Assembly: GCF_021442385.1 (NCBI RefSeq)
Contig: NZ_MUZA01000025.1
Coordinates: 1-64,000, forward strand
Source of the DNA: Micromonospora sp. MH99
Lineage (GTDB): Bacteria > Actinomycetota > Actinomycetes > Mycobacteriales > Micromonosporaceae
Reading direction: 5' to 3'
DNA: 64,000 bases
The notes beneath the pieces are model-generated. The model made no database searches, was not told the DNA's origin, and worked only from the letters and a program-made list of their open reading frames with translations. Shown one piece after another: positions 44,275-52,189 of this stretch. Within the stretch, counting starts at the first letter, position 1, and each line of letters starts with the position of its first letter. The position numbers were made by a program, and so were the translations under genes.

Positions 44275-44280
44275 TAAGGT
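44275..44280 (+). promoter_or_regulatory. Predicted -10 box of the MFS gene (TAAGGT)
   Basis: TAAGGT, 7 nt before the ATG at 44288, next to the CGTACGTACG palindrome. Confidence 0.5.
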
Positions 44281-44287
44281 GTCGGGC

Positions 44288-45511
44288 ATGCGCCTGCTCC
44301 CACCACCCGGCCCGGCCCGGATCCTCACCCTCGGCACCCTGGTCAAGACCGTCGGGCGGGGCCTCTGGCTGGTCGCCAGCGCGCTCTTCCTCACCCGCTC
44401 GGTCGGCCTCTCGGCCACCCAGGTCGGCGTCGGGCTGACCATCTCGGCACTCGTCGGCGTGCTCGCGAGCGCGCCCAGCGGCTACCTGGCCGACCGCGTC
44501 GGGCCGCGCGGCGCACAGGTCGGCGGCCTGATCGCGGCCGGCATCCTGACCGCCGGGCTGGTCACCGTCCGCTCGTTCGCCGCCTTCCTGCTGGTCGGCG
44601 CCGCCACGGCGCTCGCCGACGCCGTCGAGCGCGGCGCCCGGGGAGCGCTCATCGCCGGCGCGATCCCACCCGACCAGCGGGTGCACACCCGCGCCTACCT
44701 GCGGGCCACCACCAACGTCGGGATCTCCGTCGGCGCCGTCCTCGGCGGCTTCGCCATCGCCGCCGACACCCGCGCCGGCTACCTCACGCTGATCCTGACC
44801 ACGGCTGTGGCGTCGCTGGCCGCAGCGGCGATCTCCGTCCGGCTGCCCACCGTCGCACCCGTCGCCGCCCCGACGCGGGGACCCCGGCTGGTCGCCCTAC
44901 GGGACCGCCCGTTCCTCGCCTTCACCCTGCTCGACGGGCTGATGTCCATGCACTTCAGCCTGCTCACCCTCGCCCTGCCGTTGTGGATCGCCGGGCACAC
45001 CACGGCGCCGGCCTGGATGATCTCGGTGCTGACGCTGGTCAACACCGCACTCGTGGTGCTCCTGCAGGTACGCGCCGCACGCAGCGCCGTCACCCTGCCC
45101 GGGGCCGCCCGCGCGTCCCGCCGGGCGGGAGTCGTCATCGCGCTCGCCTGCGTACTCTTCGCCGCCAGCGGCGCGCTGCCCACTCCGGGCGCCATCGGCC
45201 TGCTCTGCTGCGGGTCGCTGGCGCACGTGATCGGCGAGCTGTGGCACTCCGCCGCCGGATGGGGGATCTCCTTCGGGCTGGCGCCCGCCGAGGCGCAGGG
45301 GCAGTACCAGGGGACGTACGGCATGGGCTACGAACTGGGCAAGATGCTCGCGCCCGTCGTGGTGACCAGCCTCGCCCTCGGTTGGGGCGTACCGGGATGG
45401 CTCACACTCGGCGCGCTGTTCCTCCTGCTCGGTGCCCTGGTGCCCCCGGTCGTCCGGTGGGCCGGCCGGACCCGCCCACCCAGCCCGGTCGCCGAGCCAC
45501 TGACCGTCTGA
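44288..45511 (+). CDS. MFS transporter
   Basis: 407 residues, about twelve membrane helices. The helix 2-3 loop carries the MFS signature as GYLADRVGPRGAQVGGL. Others: VGISVGAVLGGFAIA, FLAFTLLDGLMSMHFSLLTLALPLWI. Drug/proton antiport is the usual role of such PadR-paired carriers; the substrate is unknown. ATG 44288 is chosen on the -10 box; the in-frame ATG 44228 lies inside the operator region. Last residues EPLTV; next gene starts 57 nt on. Confidence 0.86.
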   Translation: MRLLPPPGPARILTLGTLVKTVGRGLWLVASALFLTRSVGLSATQVGVGLTISALVGVLASAPSGYLADRVGPRGAQVGGLIAAGILTAGLVTVRSFAAFLLVGAATALADAVERGARGALIAGAIPPDQRVHTRAYLRATTNVGISVGAVLGGFAIAADTRAGYLTLILTTAVASLAAAAISVRLPTVAPVAAPTRGPRLVALRDRPFLAFTLLDGLMSMHFSLLTLALPLWIAGHTTAPAWMISVLTLVNTALVVLLQVRAARSAVTLPGAARASRRAGVVIALACVLFAASGALPTPGAIGLLCCGSLAHVIGELWHSAAGWGISFGLAPAEAQGQYQGTYGMGYELGKMLAPVVVTSLALGWGVPGWLTLGALFLLLGALVPPVVRWAGRTRPPSPVAEPLTV

Positions 45512-45555
45512 CGGCGGGCTCGCCACTCGGCCGGCGGGGCGGGGGGTCGATCTGG

Positions 45556-45561
45556 CAGGCT
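45556..45561 (+). promoter_or_regulatory. Predicted -10 box, leaderless GNAT gene (CAGGCT)
   Basis: CAGGCT in TCTGGCAGGCTGGT, 7 nt before the GTG at 45569; same context as the NUDIX gene box at 6793. Confidence 0.45.
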
Positions 45562-45568
45562 GGTAGTC

Positions 45569-46408
45569 GTGCTGACGGTGCCGGTACGGCAACTGGGGGA
45601 ATCGGAGCGCCGCGCGGTCGAGCGCCTCCTCGACCGTGACCCGTTCGCGGGCGCGCAGGTCGCGGAGCGCATCGCCGCGCGCGGGCTCTCCTGGTGGCGG
45701 GCCGAAGGGCGGATCCTGGGGTACGGCGCCCGCCGCAACCTCGAATCGCTGTGCTGGCTCGGTGGCAACCTGACACCGGTGCTCGCCAACGACGCAGCCG
45801 TGTCCGCCTTCGCCGACCTGCTCGCGGGGGAGGAACGACTCTGCTCGTCAATCGTCGGCCGCGCCGACGCCGTCCTCGGCCTCTGGGACCGGCTCTCCGG
45901 AACGTGGGGCCCAGCCCGCGACGTCCGCCCCAACCAGCCGCTGCTGGCCACCGACACACTGCCGGCAGTACCGGCCGACCCAGAGGTACGCCGCGTCCGC
46001 TCCGGCGAGGTCGACAGGCTCTTTCCGGCTGCCGTCGCCATGTACACCGAGGAGGTCGGTGTCTCCCCGCTCGCCGAGGACGCCGGCCGCAGCTACCGCC
46101 GCAGAGTCAACGACCTGGTCCGCGCCGGTCGCGCGTACGCCCGCTTCGTCGACGGCAAGGTCGTGTTCAAAGCCGAGCTGGCCGTGGTGACCAAACGGAC
46201 CGCCCAGGTCCAGGGCGTCTGGGTCGCGCCGGAGTGGCGGGGCCGCGGCATCGCCGCCGGCGCGATGGCCGCCGTCGTACGCGACGCGCTGCTCCGGGTC
46301 GCCCCCACGGTCAGCCTGTACGTCAACGACTTCAACCTGCCGGCCCGCAGGGTGTACGAGCGCTGCGGCTTCCAGCCCGTCGGCACGCTCGCCACCGTCC
46401 TCTTCTGA
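45569..46408 (+). CDS. DUF4081 domain-containing GNAT acetyltransferase
   Basis: 279 residues. N-terminal DUF4081-type half (residues ~1-125: AVERLLDRDPFAGAQVAERI, LCWLGGNLTPV) joined to a C-terminal GNAT domain with AQVQGVWVAPEWRGRGIAAGAMAAVV (acetyl-CoA loop RGRGIAAG) and LYVNDFNLPARRVYERCGFQPVG. Such proteins are widespread in actinobacteria and their acceptor is not established. GTG 45569 is supported by the -10 box. Followed by palindrome family B copy 2. Confidence 0.88.
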   Translation: MLTVPVRQLGESERRAVERLLDRDPFAGAQVAERIAARGLSWWRAEGRILGYGARRNLESLCWLGGNLTPVLANDAAVSAFADLLAGEERLCSSIVGRADAVLGLWDRLSGTWGPARDVRPNQPLLATDTLPAVPADPEVRRVRSGEVDRLFPAAVAMYTEEVGVSPLAEDAGRSYRRRVNDLVRAGRAYARFVDGKVVFKAELAVVTKRTAQVQGVWVAPEWRGRGIAAGAMAAVVRDALLRVAPTVSLYVNDFNLPARRVYERCGFQPVGTLATVLF

Positions 46409-46429
46409 TCGACCAGCGCTCGCGCCTTC

Positions 46430-46478
46430 AGATCTTGGACAGTTTCCGTCAGCTGGTGACGGGAACTGTCCAAGATCT
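46430..46478. repeat. Palindrome, family B copy 2
   Basis: Arms AGATCTTGGACAGTTTCCGTC and its complement with one mismatch, 46430-46452 and 46456-46478. Like copy 1 it sits 3' of a gene in a convergent gap. Confidence 0.8.
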
Positions 46479-46495
46479 CTCTCGGGCACGACGAT

Positions 46496-46569
46496 GGCCG
46501 GCACCCCGGTTTCGGGGTGCCGGCGGGGTATGCCGATGGCCGGCGCCCGTTGTCGGGTGCCGGCCATCG
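46496..46569. terminator. Two further hairpins in the convergent gap
   Basis: CCGGCACCCCG-GTTT-CGGGGTGCCGG (11-bp perfect stem, 46498-46523) and GATGGCCGGCGCCCG-TTGT-CGGGTGCCGGCCATC (15 bp, one mismatch, 46535-46568). With the palindrome before them they make three stems in 140 nt, facing the end of the lysozyme-like gene at 46584. Confidence 0.65.
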
Positions 46570-46583
46570 GTCGGTGCGGTGGG

Positions 46584-47144
46584 TCAGCTGTTCCAGTGCT
46601 GGGCGACGAGGTCGGTGGCCTGCTGCTGCCACTGGGCGTACGCGTCGGGGTAGGCCGAGACCTGCACGGTCTGGGCGGCGTCGGTCAGCGGCATGTCCTG
46701 CCAGCCGTCAACCTGCTTGAGGCCCTTGAGGAACGCGGTCGTGGAGTACTCCGGGTTGGTGATCTGCTCCGGCGTGCCCCAACCACTGGTCGGGCGCTGC
46801 TGGAACAGGCCCAGCGAGTCGTGGTCGTTGGCGTCGCCGAGGTGACCCAGGTTCTCCAGCTTCGACTCCTGCAGGCTCGTCGCGATCGAGATGACCGCGG
46901 CGCGCTCGGGCAGGCCGGCCTTCTTCGTGGCGGCGATGATCGCCTTGACGTTGCCGGTCTGCTCACCGTTGAGGTCGATGTGCGACTGCGCGCCCTGCGG
47001 CTTCGCCGCCACGGTGTGCACGGCGGCGGCGGTGGGCTTGGCGTCGACGGGGTTGGCGTGCGCGGCGATCGGGCCGGCGAAGACACCACCGGCGAACGCG
47101 AGACCGGCAACAGACAGCATGCTCTTGCGGAAGATCGTGTTCAT
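46584..47144 (-). CDS. Secreted lysozyme-like (transglycosylase-fold) protein
   Basis: 186 residues. Signal peptide ~1-31 (SMLSVAGLAFAGGVFAGPIAAHA); the mature part has AGLPERAAVISIATSLQESKLENL, with the Glu in the position of the lysozyme/SLT catalytic acid, then DSLGLFQQRPTSGWGTPEQI and QTVQVSAYPDAYAQWQQQA. This pattern is typical of small actinobacterial secreted muralytic-like proteins; activity is inferred. ATG 47144 has GAAGGAG 8 nt upstream; the frame open to 47783 lies over the tandem repeats and is not coding. The long repeat region upstream may be its control region. Confidence 0.8.
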   Translation of the reverse strand: MNTIFRKSMLSVAGLAFAGGVFAGPIAAHANPVDAKPTAAAVHTVAAKPQGAQSHIDLNGEQTGNVKAIIAATKKAGLPERAAVISIATSLQESKLENLGHLGDANDHDSLGLFQQRPTSGWGTPEQITNPEYSTTAFLKGLKQVDGWQDMPLTDAAQTVQVSAYPDAYAQWQQQATDLVAQHWNS

Positions 47145-47309
47145 GGGGGTAGCTCCTTCGGGGGTAGGAACACCACACACACCACCAGCGGGGGTCGGTG
47201 ACGTGGGGTGTGAGCACCTCGTCCGGCGCTGCACAAAACAAGGGGAAAAGTTTGGGGGCCTGCGAGCCGGGGGCTCGCGGCGCGGCGACCTTGCGAGCGG
47301 GGCTCGTGG

Positions 47310-47580
47310 CGCCGGGACCGTGTGTAACGACCCGCGGTCCGGGGTCATTCCCGGCGGCCCGCGAGGGGGCTCGCGGTGCCGGACCCGGTGTAACGACCGG
47401 CCTGCCGGGGCCATTCCCGGGGCGGCCCGCGAGGGGGCTCGCCGCGCCGGACCGTGTGTAACGGCCGGCTGTCCGGGGTCATTCCCGGCGGCTCGCGAGC
47501 GGGGCTCGCGGGGCCCGGACCGTGTGTAACGGCCGCCGGGGCTGGGGTCATTCCCGGGCCCTCGCCGGGGCCCCGGGGCG
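47310..47580. repeat. Tandem array, four ~67-bp units with TGTGTAAC sites
   Basis: Units start near 47315, 47381, 47449 and 47517. TGTGTAAC or GGTGTAAC lies at 47321, 47387, 47455 and 47523, spaced 66, 68 and 68 bp. Each unit also has GGGG(T/C)CATTCCCGG and, except the last, GCGAG(C/G)GGGGCTCGC-like dyads. CCGTGTGTAACGG is itself a CCGT/ACGG dyad. Units are contiguous, with no unique spacers. Confidence 0.8.
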
Positions 47581-47812
47581 GGGCCACGGGTTGTTCGGGT
47601 GGTCTGCGACGACCCGGCCCGACCGGCCATTTCCCACCCGGTCGAGCGGGCGGGGGCGGGCCGTGGTCCTGCGATCGTCAGGGTATGTAACGACCCCCGG
47701 CCCGCCACGATTCCAGCCCACGGATGCGACCGGTCACCACCCAACCACCGCCCAGAAACGGACATCCCGCCTATTCGACACAACGGACACGGCTGGCGGG
47801 GTGTAACTGGGT

Positions 47813-47893
47813 GGTGATCGACTCGGGTTCGCCGATATCGGGGTGTCCGGGACCGGTTGATACCCCGATTTCGCCGATCTCGTGTTGATCACC
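47813..47893 (+). repeat. 81-bp palindromic element, family A copy 3
   Basis: GGTGATCGACTCGG at the left, TTGATCACC at the right, core TCGGGGTGTCCGG / GATACCCCGA. It and copy 4 lie in a ~168-bp imperfect tandem duplication (shared flank CGGACATC..GCC.ATTCGA). Confidence 0.8.
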
Positions 47894-47980
47894 GCCCAGG
47901 CCACCCCCTAGCGACCTCGTAGGGGCGGACATCTCGCCCATTCGAGGCAGCGGACGTGGCCGACGCGGGGGCTTCCGGGT

Positions 47981-48060
47981 GGCGATCGACTCGGGTTCGC
48001 CGATGTCGGGGTGTCCGGGGCGGGTTGATACCCCGATTTCGCCGATCTCGCGTCGATCAA
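47981..48060 (+). repeat. 80-bp palindromic element, family A copy 4
   Basis: GGCGATCGACTCGG ... GCGTCGATCAA; identical to copy 3 over most of the CGATTTCGCCGATCTCG right half. Confidence 0.8.
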
Positions 48061-48174
48061 GGCCGGAGTGGTGGGGTCCGGCTCGGTGGCGCCATCCACG
48101 CTTCCGTGATGACGGGGATCACGCGTCCCGGACGGGCGGAAACCGGCCATCGTGCCTAGGCTGGGCCATGTTTT

Positions 48175-48191
48175 TAGACTGACCAGTCAGT
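48175..48191 (+). promoter_or_regulatory. -10 box overlapped by a TetR-type operator
   Basis: TAGACT (48175-48180) is a TANNNT -10 box; ACTGAC-CA-GTCAGT (48178-48191) is a perfect 6-bp-arm dyad overlapping it. ACTGACCAGTCAGT-like sites are classical TetR/AcrR-family operators. The TetR gene is third in the operon that starts here. Confidence 0.65.
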
Positions 48192-48212
48192 ACAGTGATC
48201 GGGGTGGGCGTG

Positions 48213-49259
48213 ATGGTGGTCGAGGCGAGGGGTCTTGGCCTGCGTACCTCTCGGGGGTGGGTTTTCCGGGGTGTCGACCTTGCGGTGGACGCGGGTGAGC
48301 TGCACGCGATCGTCGGGGTGCCCGGCAGCGGACGGACCTCTCTGCTCCTCGCCCTGGCGAACCGCTTCCCCACGAGCGAAGGCCAGTTGGAGCTCCGTGC
48401 GGCTGCGGCGCTCGGTCACGTGGCCGGGGTGCACGAGCCCGACCCGGAGTTGACGGTCGCCGAGCACATCTCGGAACGACTGTCGCTGCTCGGGCGGCGA
48501 GCTGACCGTGCCGGGCCCATGGCCCTTCGTGGCGGTGCGGCAGGCAAGTTCCCGGCTGCCGAGTTCGCCGACGCTGCCGAAGCCGAAGCCGAAGCCGAAG
48601 CCGAAGCCGAAGCCGAAGCCGAAGCCGAAGCCGAAGCCCAGGGCCAAGCCCAAGCCCAAGCCGAACCCGAAGGCCAAGCCCAAGCCCAAGGCCAAGCCGA
48701 AGCCCAGGGCCAAGGCCAAGCCGAAGCCCAGGGCCAGGGCCAGGGCCAAGCCCAAGCCCAAGGCCAAGGCCAAGCCGACGCCGAAGGCCAGGCCGACGGC
48801 CGAGGCGGGCGCGACCGACTGTCGACGGGCCGGCGAGGGTTCTTCGGCACGGTGGGCGGTCGACCGACTGGCAGACGCGGGTCGCCGAGGCAGGGCCGGC
48901 GGGACGCGGTCGCCGCCGTGATCGAGGGCGCCGGACTGGGCACTGTCATCCCGCTCGACCCGGCCAGCCGGGGACGGGACCTGACGCCGGTGCAGCGCCA
49001 GATGCTCGGGCTGGTGCTCGCCACCCTCGCGGGGCCGGGGCTGATCCTCGCCGACGACGTCGACGCGGGCACGGATGGTGCGGACCGTGCCCTGCTCTGG
49101 GACCTTCTCGGTCGGCTGACCGAGCGGGGCATCGCGGTGGTGGTGACCGCGCGCGACGTGGAACCGCATCTGCCGTCGATCGTGCACCGACTGGGCCCAC
49201 CCACAACCGTCGTCGCCGTCGGGACCGCCACCGACCAGGACACCGAGGGGAACCGATGA
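48213..49259 (+). CDS. ABC-type ATPase with degenerate motifs and an Ala-Glu/Ala-Gln repeat insert
   Basis: 348 residues from ATG 48213 (GTG 48195 is the alternative). ABC fold: Walker A is [13 protein letters not shown], with Arg instead of the usual Lys; the signature position reads [12 protein letters not shown] instead of LSGGQ; Walker B is [11 protein letters not shown], with Asp in place of the catalytic Glu. Between Walker A and the signature lies a ~75-residue insert of (AE)10 then AQ/GQ units. ATP hydrolysis is therefore doubtful. Stop overlaps the YhgE start (ATGA), so it should partner that membrane protein. Confidence 0.75.
   Translation: MVVEARGLGLRTSRGWVFRGVDLAVDAGELHAIVGVPGSGRTSLLLALANRFPTSEGQLELRAAAALGHVAGVHEPDPELTVAEHISERLSLLGRRADRAGPMALRGGAAGKFPAAEFADAAEAEAEAEAEAEAEAEAEAEAQGQAQAQAEPEGQAQAQGQAEAQGQGQAEAQGQGQGQAQAQGQGQADAEGQADGRGGRDRLSTGRRGFFGTVGGRPTGRRGSPRQGRRDAVAAVIEGAGLGTVIPLDPASRGRDLTPVQRQMLGLVLATLAGPGLILADDVDAGTDGADRALLWDLLGRLTERGIAVVVTARDVEPHLPSIVHRLGPPTTVVAVGTATDQDTEGNR
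48576..48790 (+). repeat. Hexanucleotide repeat in the ABC ATPase gene
   Basis: Ten perfect tandem GCCGAA units (48576-48635), then degenerate GCCCAA/GCCCAG/GGCCAA hexamers to about 48790. All in frame, coding alternating Ala-Glu, Ala-Gln and Gly-Gln. Confidence 0.92.
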
Positions 49260-51490
49260 GCGTCGTCCGACTGGCCTGGTTCGAGCTGCGCCGGATGACC
49301 CGGGGGCGGCTGCCGCGCACCGCGCTGGCCGTGCTGACCGTCGTGCCGCTGCTCTACGGGGCGCTCTACCTCTACGCCTTCTGGGATCCGTACGGAAAGA
49401 TGGACCGGATTCCGGTCGCCCTGGTGAACGCCGACCGGCCGGCGACGGCAAGCGACGGGTCGGTGGTGCACGCCGGGCAGGACCTGACCGACGAGCTGAT
49501 CGACCGTCGAGTGTTCGGCTGGCAGGTCACCGACGCCGACGATGCCGACGCGGGGCTGCGCAGCGGCCGGTACCACCTGGTGTTCTCCATTCCGGCGAAC
49601 TTCTCGGCGACGCTCGCCGCGAGCCCCGACCCCGGCCAGCCGGCCCAGCGGGGCAAGCTGAAGGTGGTCAACGACGACGCCACCAACTACCTGTCGGGGC
49701 TGCTCGCCCGCTCGGCGTTCAGCGAGATCCGGGCCGCCGCGTCCGAGAGCGCCGCGTCGGACTACTTCTCCCGGATGCTTGTGGGCTTCACCGATGCCAA
49801 GGCCGAGACTCATCGGGCCGCAGACGGCGCCGGTCAGCTCGCCGACGGGCTGGGCAGCTCGAAGGAGGGCGCTGGTCGTATCGCCGACGGGTTGGACAGC
49901 TCGGCCGACGGCGCCGGGCAGGTCGCCGACGGGTTGGACAGGTCCGCGGCCGGGGCGGGCCGGCTCTCAGCCGGCCTGGACGCGAGCACCCGGGGTGCCG
50001 ACGAGTTGGCCACCGGGTTGGACCAGCTGCGAACCGGCGCCGCGCAGCTCGCCGACGGCACCGCGCGCGCCGCGACGGCGACCCGCGCGGTGGCCAGCAA
50101 GGTGGACGGTGCGGCCTCGACCATCGAGCCGGTGCTGCGGGAGAACGCCGAGCGGATCGAGCGGTCGGCCACGGCCATCGCCGACGGGGCGCAGGCGCTC
50201 TCCGACGGCCTGGACGCGCTGCCGCAGCGGGCGCGGAAGGCCCAGACCCAGGCCCAGGTGGTGTGCGATCGGCTCGACGCCCTGGTCGCCGCGCACCCGG
50301 AGCTGGCCGACGATCCGACAGTCGTCGCCGCCCGTACGGCAGCGGCGGCAGGGGTCGAGGCGGCGCGGGCTGTCGTCGACGGTCTCGACCAGGCCGACCT
50401 GACCGCGCTGCGCGAGCGGATGACCGCGGTGGCCGCCACGGCCCGGCAGATCGCCGCCGCGGCGCCGCACCTGGCCGACGACGTGGCCGCCGCACGCGCC
50501 AAGGTCGACGAGCTGGCAGCCGGGCTGGGCACCCTCGCCGACGGCAGTGCCCAACTGCGCGACGGTCTCGGCGACGCGGCGACCGGGGCCGAGCAGCTGC
50601 GCGGCGGGCTGTTCCGCCTGGCCACCGGGGCCCGCGAGCTGGACGGCGGGCTCGACCGGCTCAGCACCGGCGGCGACCGGCTCGCCGACGGCCTGATCCG
50701 GCTGGAGAGCGGCGCCGGCGAGTTGGCCTCCGGGCTGACCCGGCTGGGCGGCGGGGCCGGCGACCTCGCCGACGGCCTGGCCGACGGCGAGAAGAAGATC
50801 CCGGGGTACGACGACGCGGACGTCCGGTCGGGCATCCTCGGCGATCCGGTGTCCCTGGACCGTTCGGCCCGCCACCCGGCCGGCTCGTACGGGGTCGGCT
50901 TCGCGCCGTACTTTCTCGGTCTGGCGCTCTGGGTCGGCGCGATGATCACGTACATGCTGCTGCGGCCGGTCAACCGGCGGCACGTCATGTCCGGCGCTCC
51001 CGCCTGGCGGGTCGCGCTGGCCGGCTGGTTGCCCGCCGCAGCGGTCGGGTTGGCCCAGGCCGGGGTGCTCTTCACAGTGGTGACGCTGGTGCTGGGGCTG
51101 GACCCGGTGCGTCCCGCCGTGACGCTGGGTCTGCTGGCGCTGGTCTCGCTCGCCTTCACCGCGATCATGCAGTGGCTGGGGGCGCAGCTCGGCCCCGCCG
51201 GGCGGCTCGCCGCGCTGGCCCTGTTGATGCTTCAGCTCACGTCGTCGGGCGGCACCTACCCCGTCCAGACCTCGCCCGGCTTCTTCCAGGCGATCCACAG
51301 CTGGTTGCCGATGAGCTACGTGGTGGCGGGGCTGCGGCACACCATCAACGGCGGCCCGGCCGGCCCGGTGGTGACGGCGGTGCTCGTGCTGCTCGGCTTC
51401 ACGGCGGCGGCGCTGGCCCTGACCGCCGCCGCGGCCCGTCGCTCACGCCGGCTCACCCCGGCGAAGCTGCATCCCGATCTGACCATGTGA
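49256..51490 (+). CDS. YhgE/Pip family membrane protein
   Basis: 744 residues. One N-terminal helix (LPRTALAVLTVVPLLYGALY), a ~500-residue outer region, then five C-terminal helices of ABC-2 type (LGLALWVGAMITYMLLR to VVTAVLVLLGFTAAALALTAAAA). The outer region has many 11-residue repeats of type GAGQLADGLDSS (about residues 190-290 and 420-510), predicted to be long amphipathic helices, as in phage-infection protein and EsaA-like exporters. Coupled to the ATPase upstream and 10 nt from the TetR gene. Exports an unknown substrate. Confidence 0.86.
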   Translation: MSVVRLAWFELRRMTRGRLPRTALAVLTVVPLLYGALYLYAFWDPYGKMDRIPVALVNADRPATASDGSVVHAGQDLTDELIDRRVFGWQVTDADDADAGLRSGRYHLVFSIPANFSATLAASPDPGQPAQRGKLKVVNDDATNYLSGLLARSAFSEIRAAASESAASDYFSRMLVGFTDAKAETHRAADGAGQLADGLGSSKEGAGRIADGLDSSADGAGQVADGLDRSAAGAGRLSAGLDASTRGADELATGLDQLRTGAAQLADGTARAATATRAVASKVDGAASTIEPVLRENAERIERSATAIADGAQALSDGLDALPQRARKAQTQAQVVCDRLDALVAAHPELADDPTVVAARTAAAAGVEAARAVVDGLDQADLTALRERMTAVAATARQIAAAAPHLADDVAAARAKVDELAAGLGTLADGSAQLRDGLGDAATGAEQLRGGLFRLATGARELDGGLDRLSTGGDRLADGLIRLESGAGELASGLTRLGGGAGDLADGLADGEKKIPGYDDADVRSGILGDPVSLDRSARHPAGSYGVGFAPYFLGLALWVGAMITYMLLRPVNRRHVMSGAPAWRVALAGWLPAAAVGLAQAGVLFTVVTLVLGLDPVRPAVTLGLLALVSLAFTAIMQWLGAQLGPAGRLAALALLMLQLTSSGGTYPVQTSPGFFQAIHSWLPMSYVVAGLRHTINGGPAGPVVTAVLVLLGFTAAALALTAAAARRSRRLTPAKLHPDLTM

Positions 51491-51500
51491 GGATGGGCCG

Positions 51501-52094
51501 GTGACGGACGGACGGTCGAGACGGCGGGAGGACACCCGTCAGCGGCTCTTCGTCGCCGCGGTGGACCTCATCGCCGAGCGCGGCTTCTCCGCGACCACCG
51601 TGGACGACATCGCGGCCCGGGCCGGTGTCGCGAAGGGCACGGTCTACTACAACTTCGAGTCCAAGACGGTGCTCTTCGAGGAGTTGTTGCGCCACGGCAT
51701 CGGCCTGCTCACCGCCGAGTTCCGGGCGGCGGTCGCCGGGCAGCCGCCGCGCGCCGCGCTGGCGGCCCTGGTCCGCGCCGAACTGGAGTACATCCGCCGG
51801 TACCGGGCCTTCGCCCAACTGCTGCTGTCGGAGATGTGGCGGACCAACCGGGAGTGGCAGCAGACGTTGCGGCTGCTGCGCGGCGAGGCGATCGAGGTGA
51901 TCGCCGAGACCGTACGGGCCGGGGTGGACAGCGGGGACCTGCCGGCCGATCTGGACGTGCCCACCGCCTCCTCGGCGCTGTTCGGGGTGGGTCTGGTGGT
52001 GGCCGTGGACTGGCTGGTGTTCCAGCCCGACCGGCCCATCGCCGACGTGCAGGAGGCGCTGCTCGGCATCGTGCGCCGGGTCGCCCAGACCTGA
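51501..52094 (+). CDS. TetR/AcrR family transcriptional regulator
   Basis: 197 residues. N-terminal HTH: RQRLFVAAVDLIAERGFSATTVDDIAARAGVAKGTVYYNFESKTVLFEELL; the rest is a helical ligand-binding and dimer domain of the TetR_C type (LRAELEYIRRYRAF region). GTG 51501, GAGGA at 51489-51493, 10 nt after the YhgE gene. Likely binds ACTGAC-CA-GTCAGT at 48178-48191 and represses its own operon. Confidence 0.92.
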   Translation: MTDGRSRRREDTRQRLFVAAVDLIAERGFSATTVDDIAARAGVAKGTVYYNFESKTVLFEELLRHGIGLLTAEFRAAVAGQPPRAALAALVRAELEYIRRYRAFAQLLLSEMWRTNREWQQTLRLLRGEAIEVIAETVRAGVDSGDLPADLDVPTASSALFGVGLVVAVDWLVFQPDRPIADVQEALLGIVRRVAQT

Positions 52095-52189
52095 CCGCAG
52101 GGCCTGCTCAGGGCGGGTAATTCGGTTGAGTCGACGGGTCTGCTGCCGGCACGCTGGGTGTTCCGCCACCCACGTCCGGAGGAACTCCG

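Larger units (their letters stand above)
47145..48174. other. Gene-free kilobase of repeats
   Basis: No gene is supported here on either strand. It contains the ~67-bp tandem array (47310-47580), two family A elements in tandem (47813-47893, 47981-48060) and further TGTAAC sites at 47684-47691 and 47800-47807. GC is high throughout except for CACAAAACAAGGGGAAAAG at 47231-47250, which may be part of the promoter of the lysozyme-like gene on the minus strand. Confidence 0.7.

Noticed and set aside
47145-47330. Cyclic-di-AMP (ydaO) riboswitch ahead of the lysozyme-like gene
   Set aside because: Such switches precede muralytic genes in actinobacteria, but I could not find the conserved core sequences in the minus-strand leader.
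47310-47580. CRISPR array
   Set aside because: Units are contiguous and ~67 bp long with no unique spacers, and no cas gene is present.
46584-47783. A 399-residue reading of the lysozyme-like gene starting at 47783
   Set aside because: The added N-terminus lies over the tandem repeats and would place the signal peptide internally; ATG 47144 has a good ribosome site.
48174-51168. Long minus-strand open frames over the ABC ATPase, YhgE and exporter genes
   Set aside because: They are GC-driven antisense frames; their products are low-complexity Arg/Pro/Gly or Leu/Ala/Gly runs, while the plus strand has recognisable domains.
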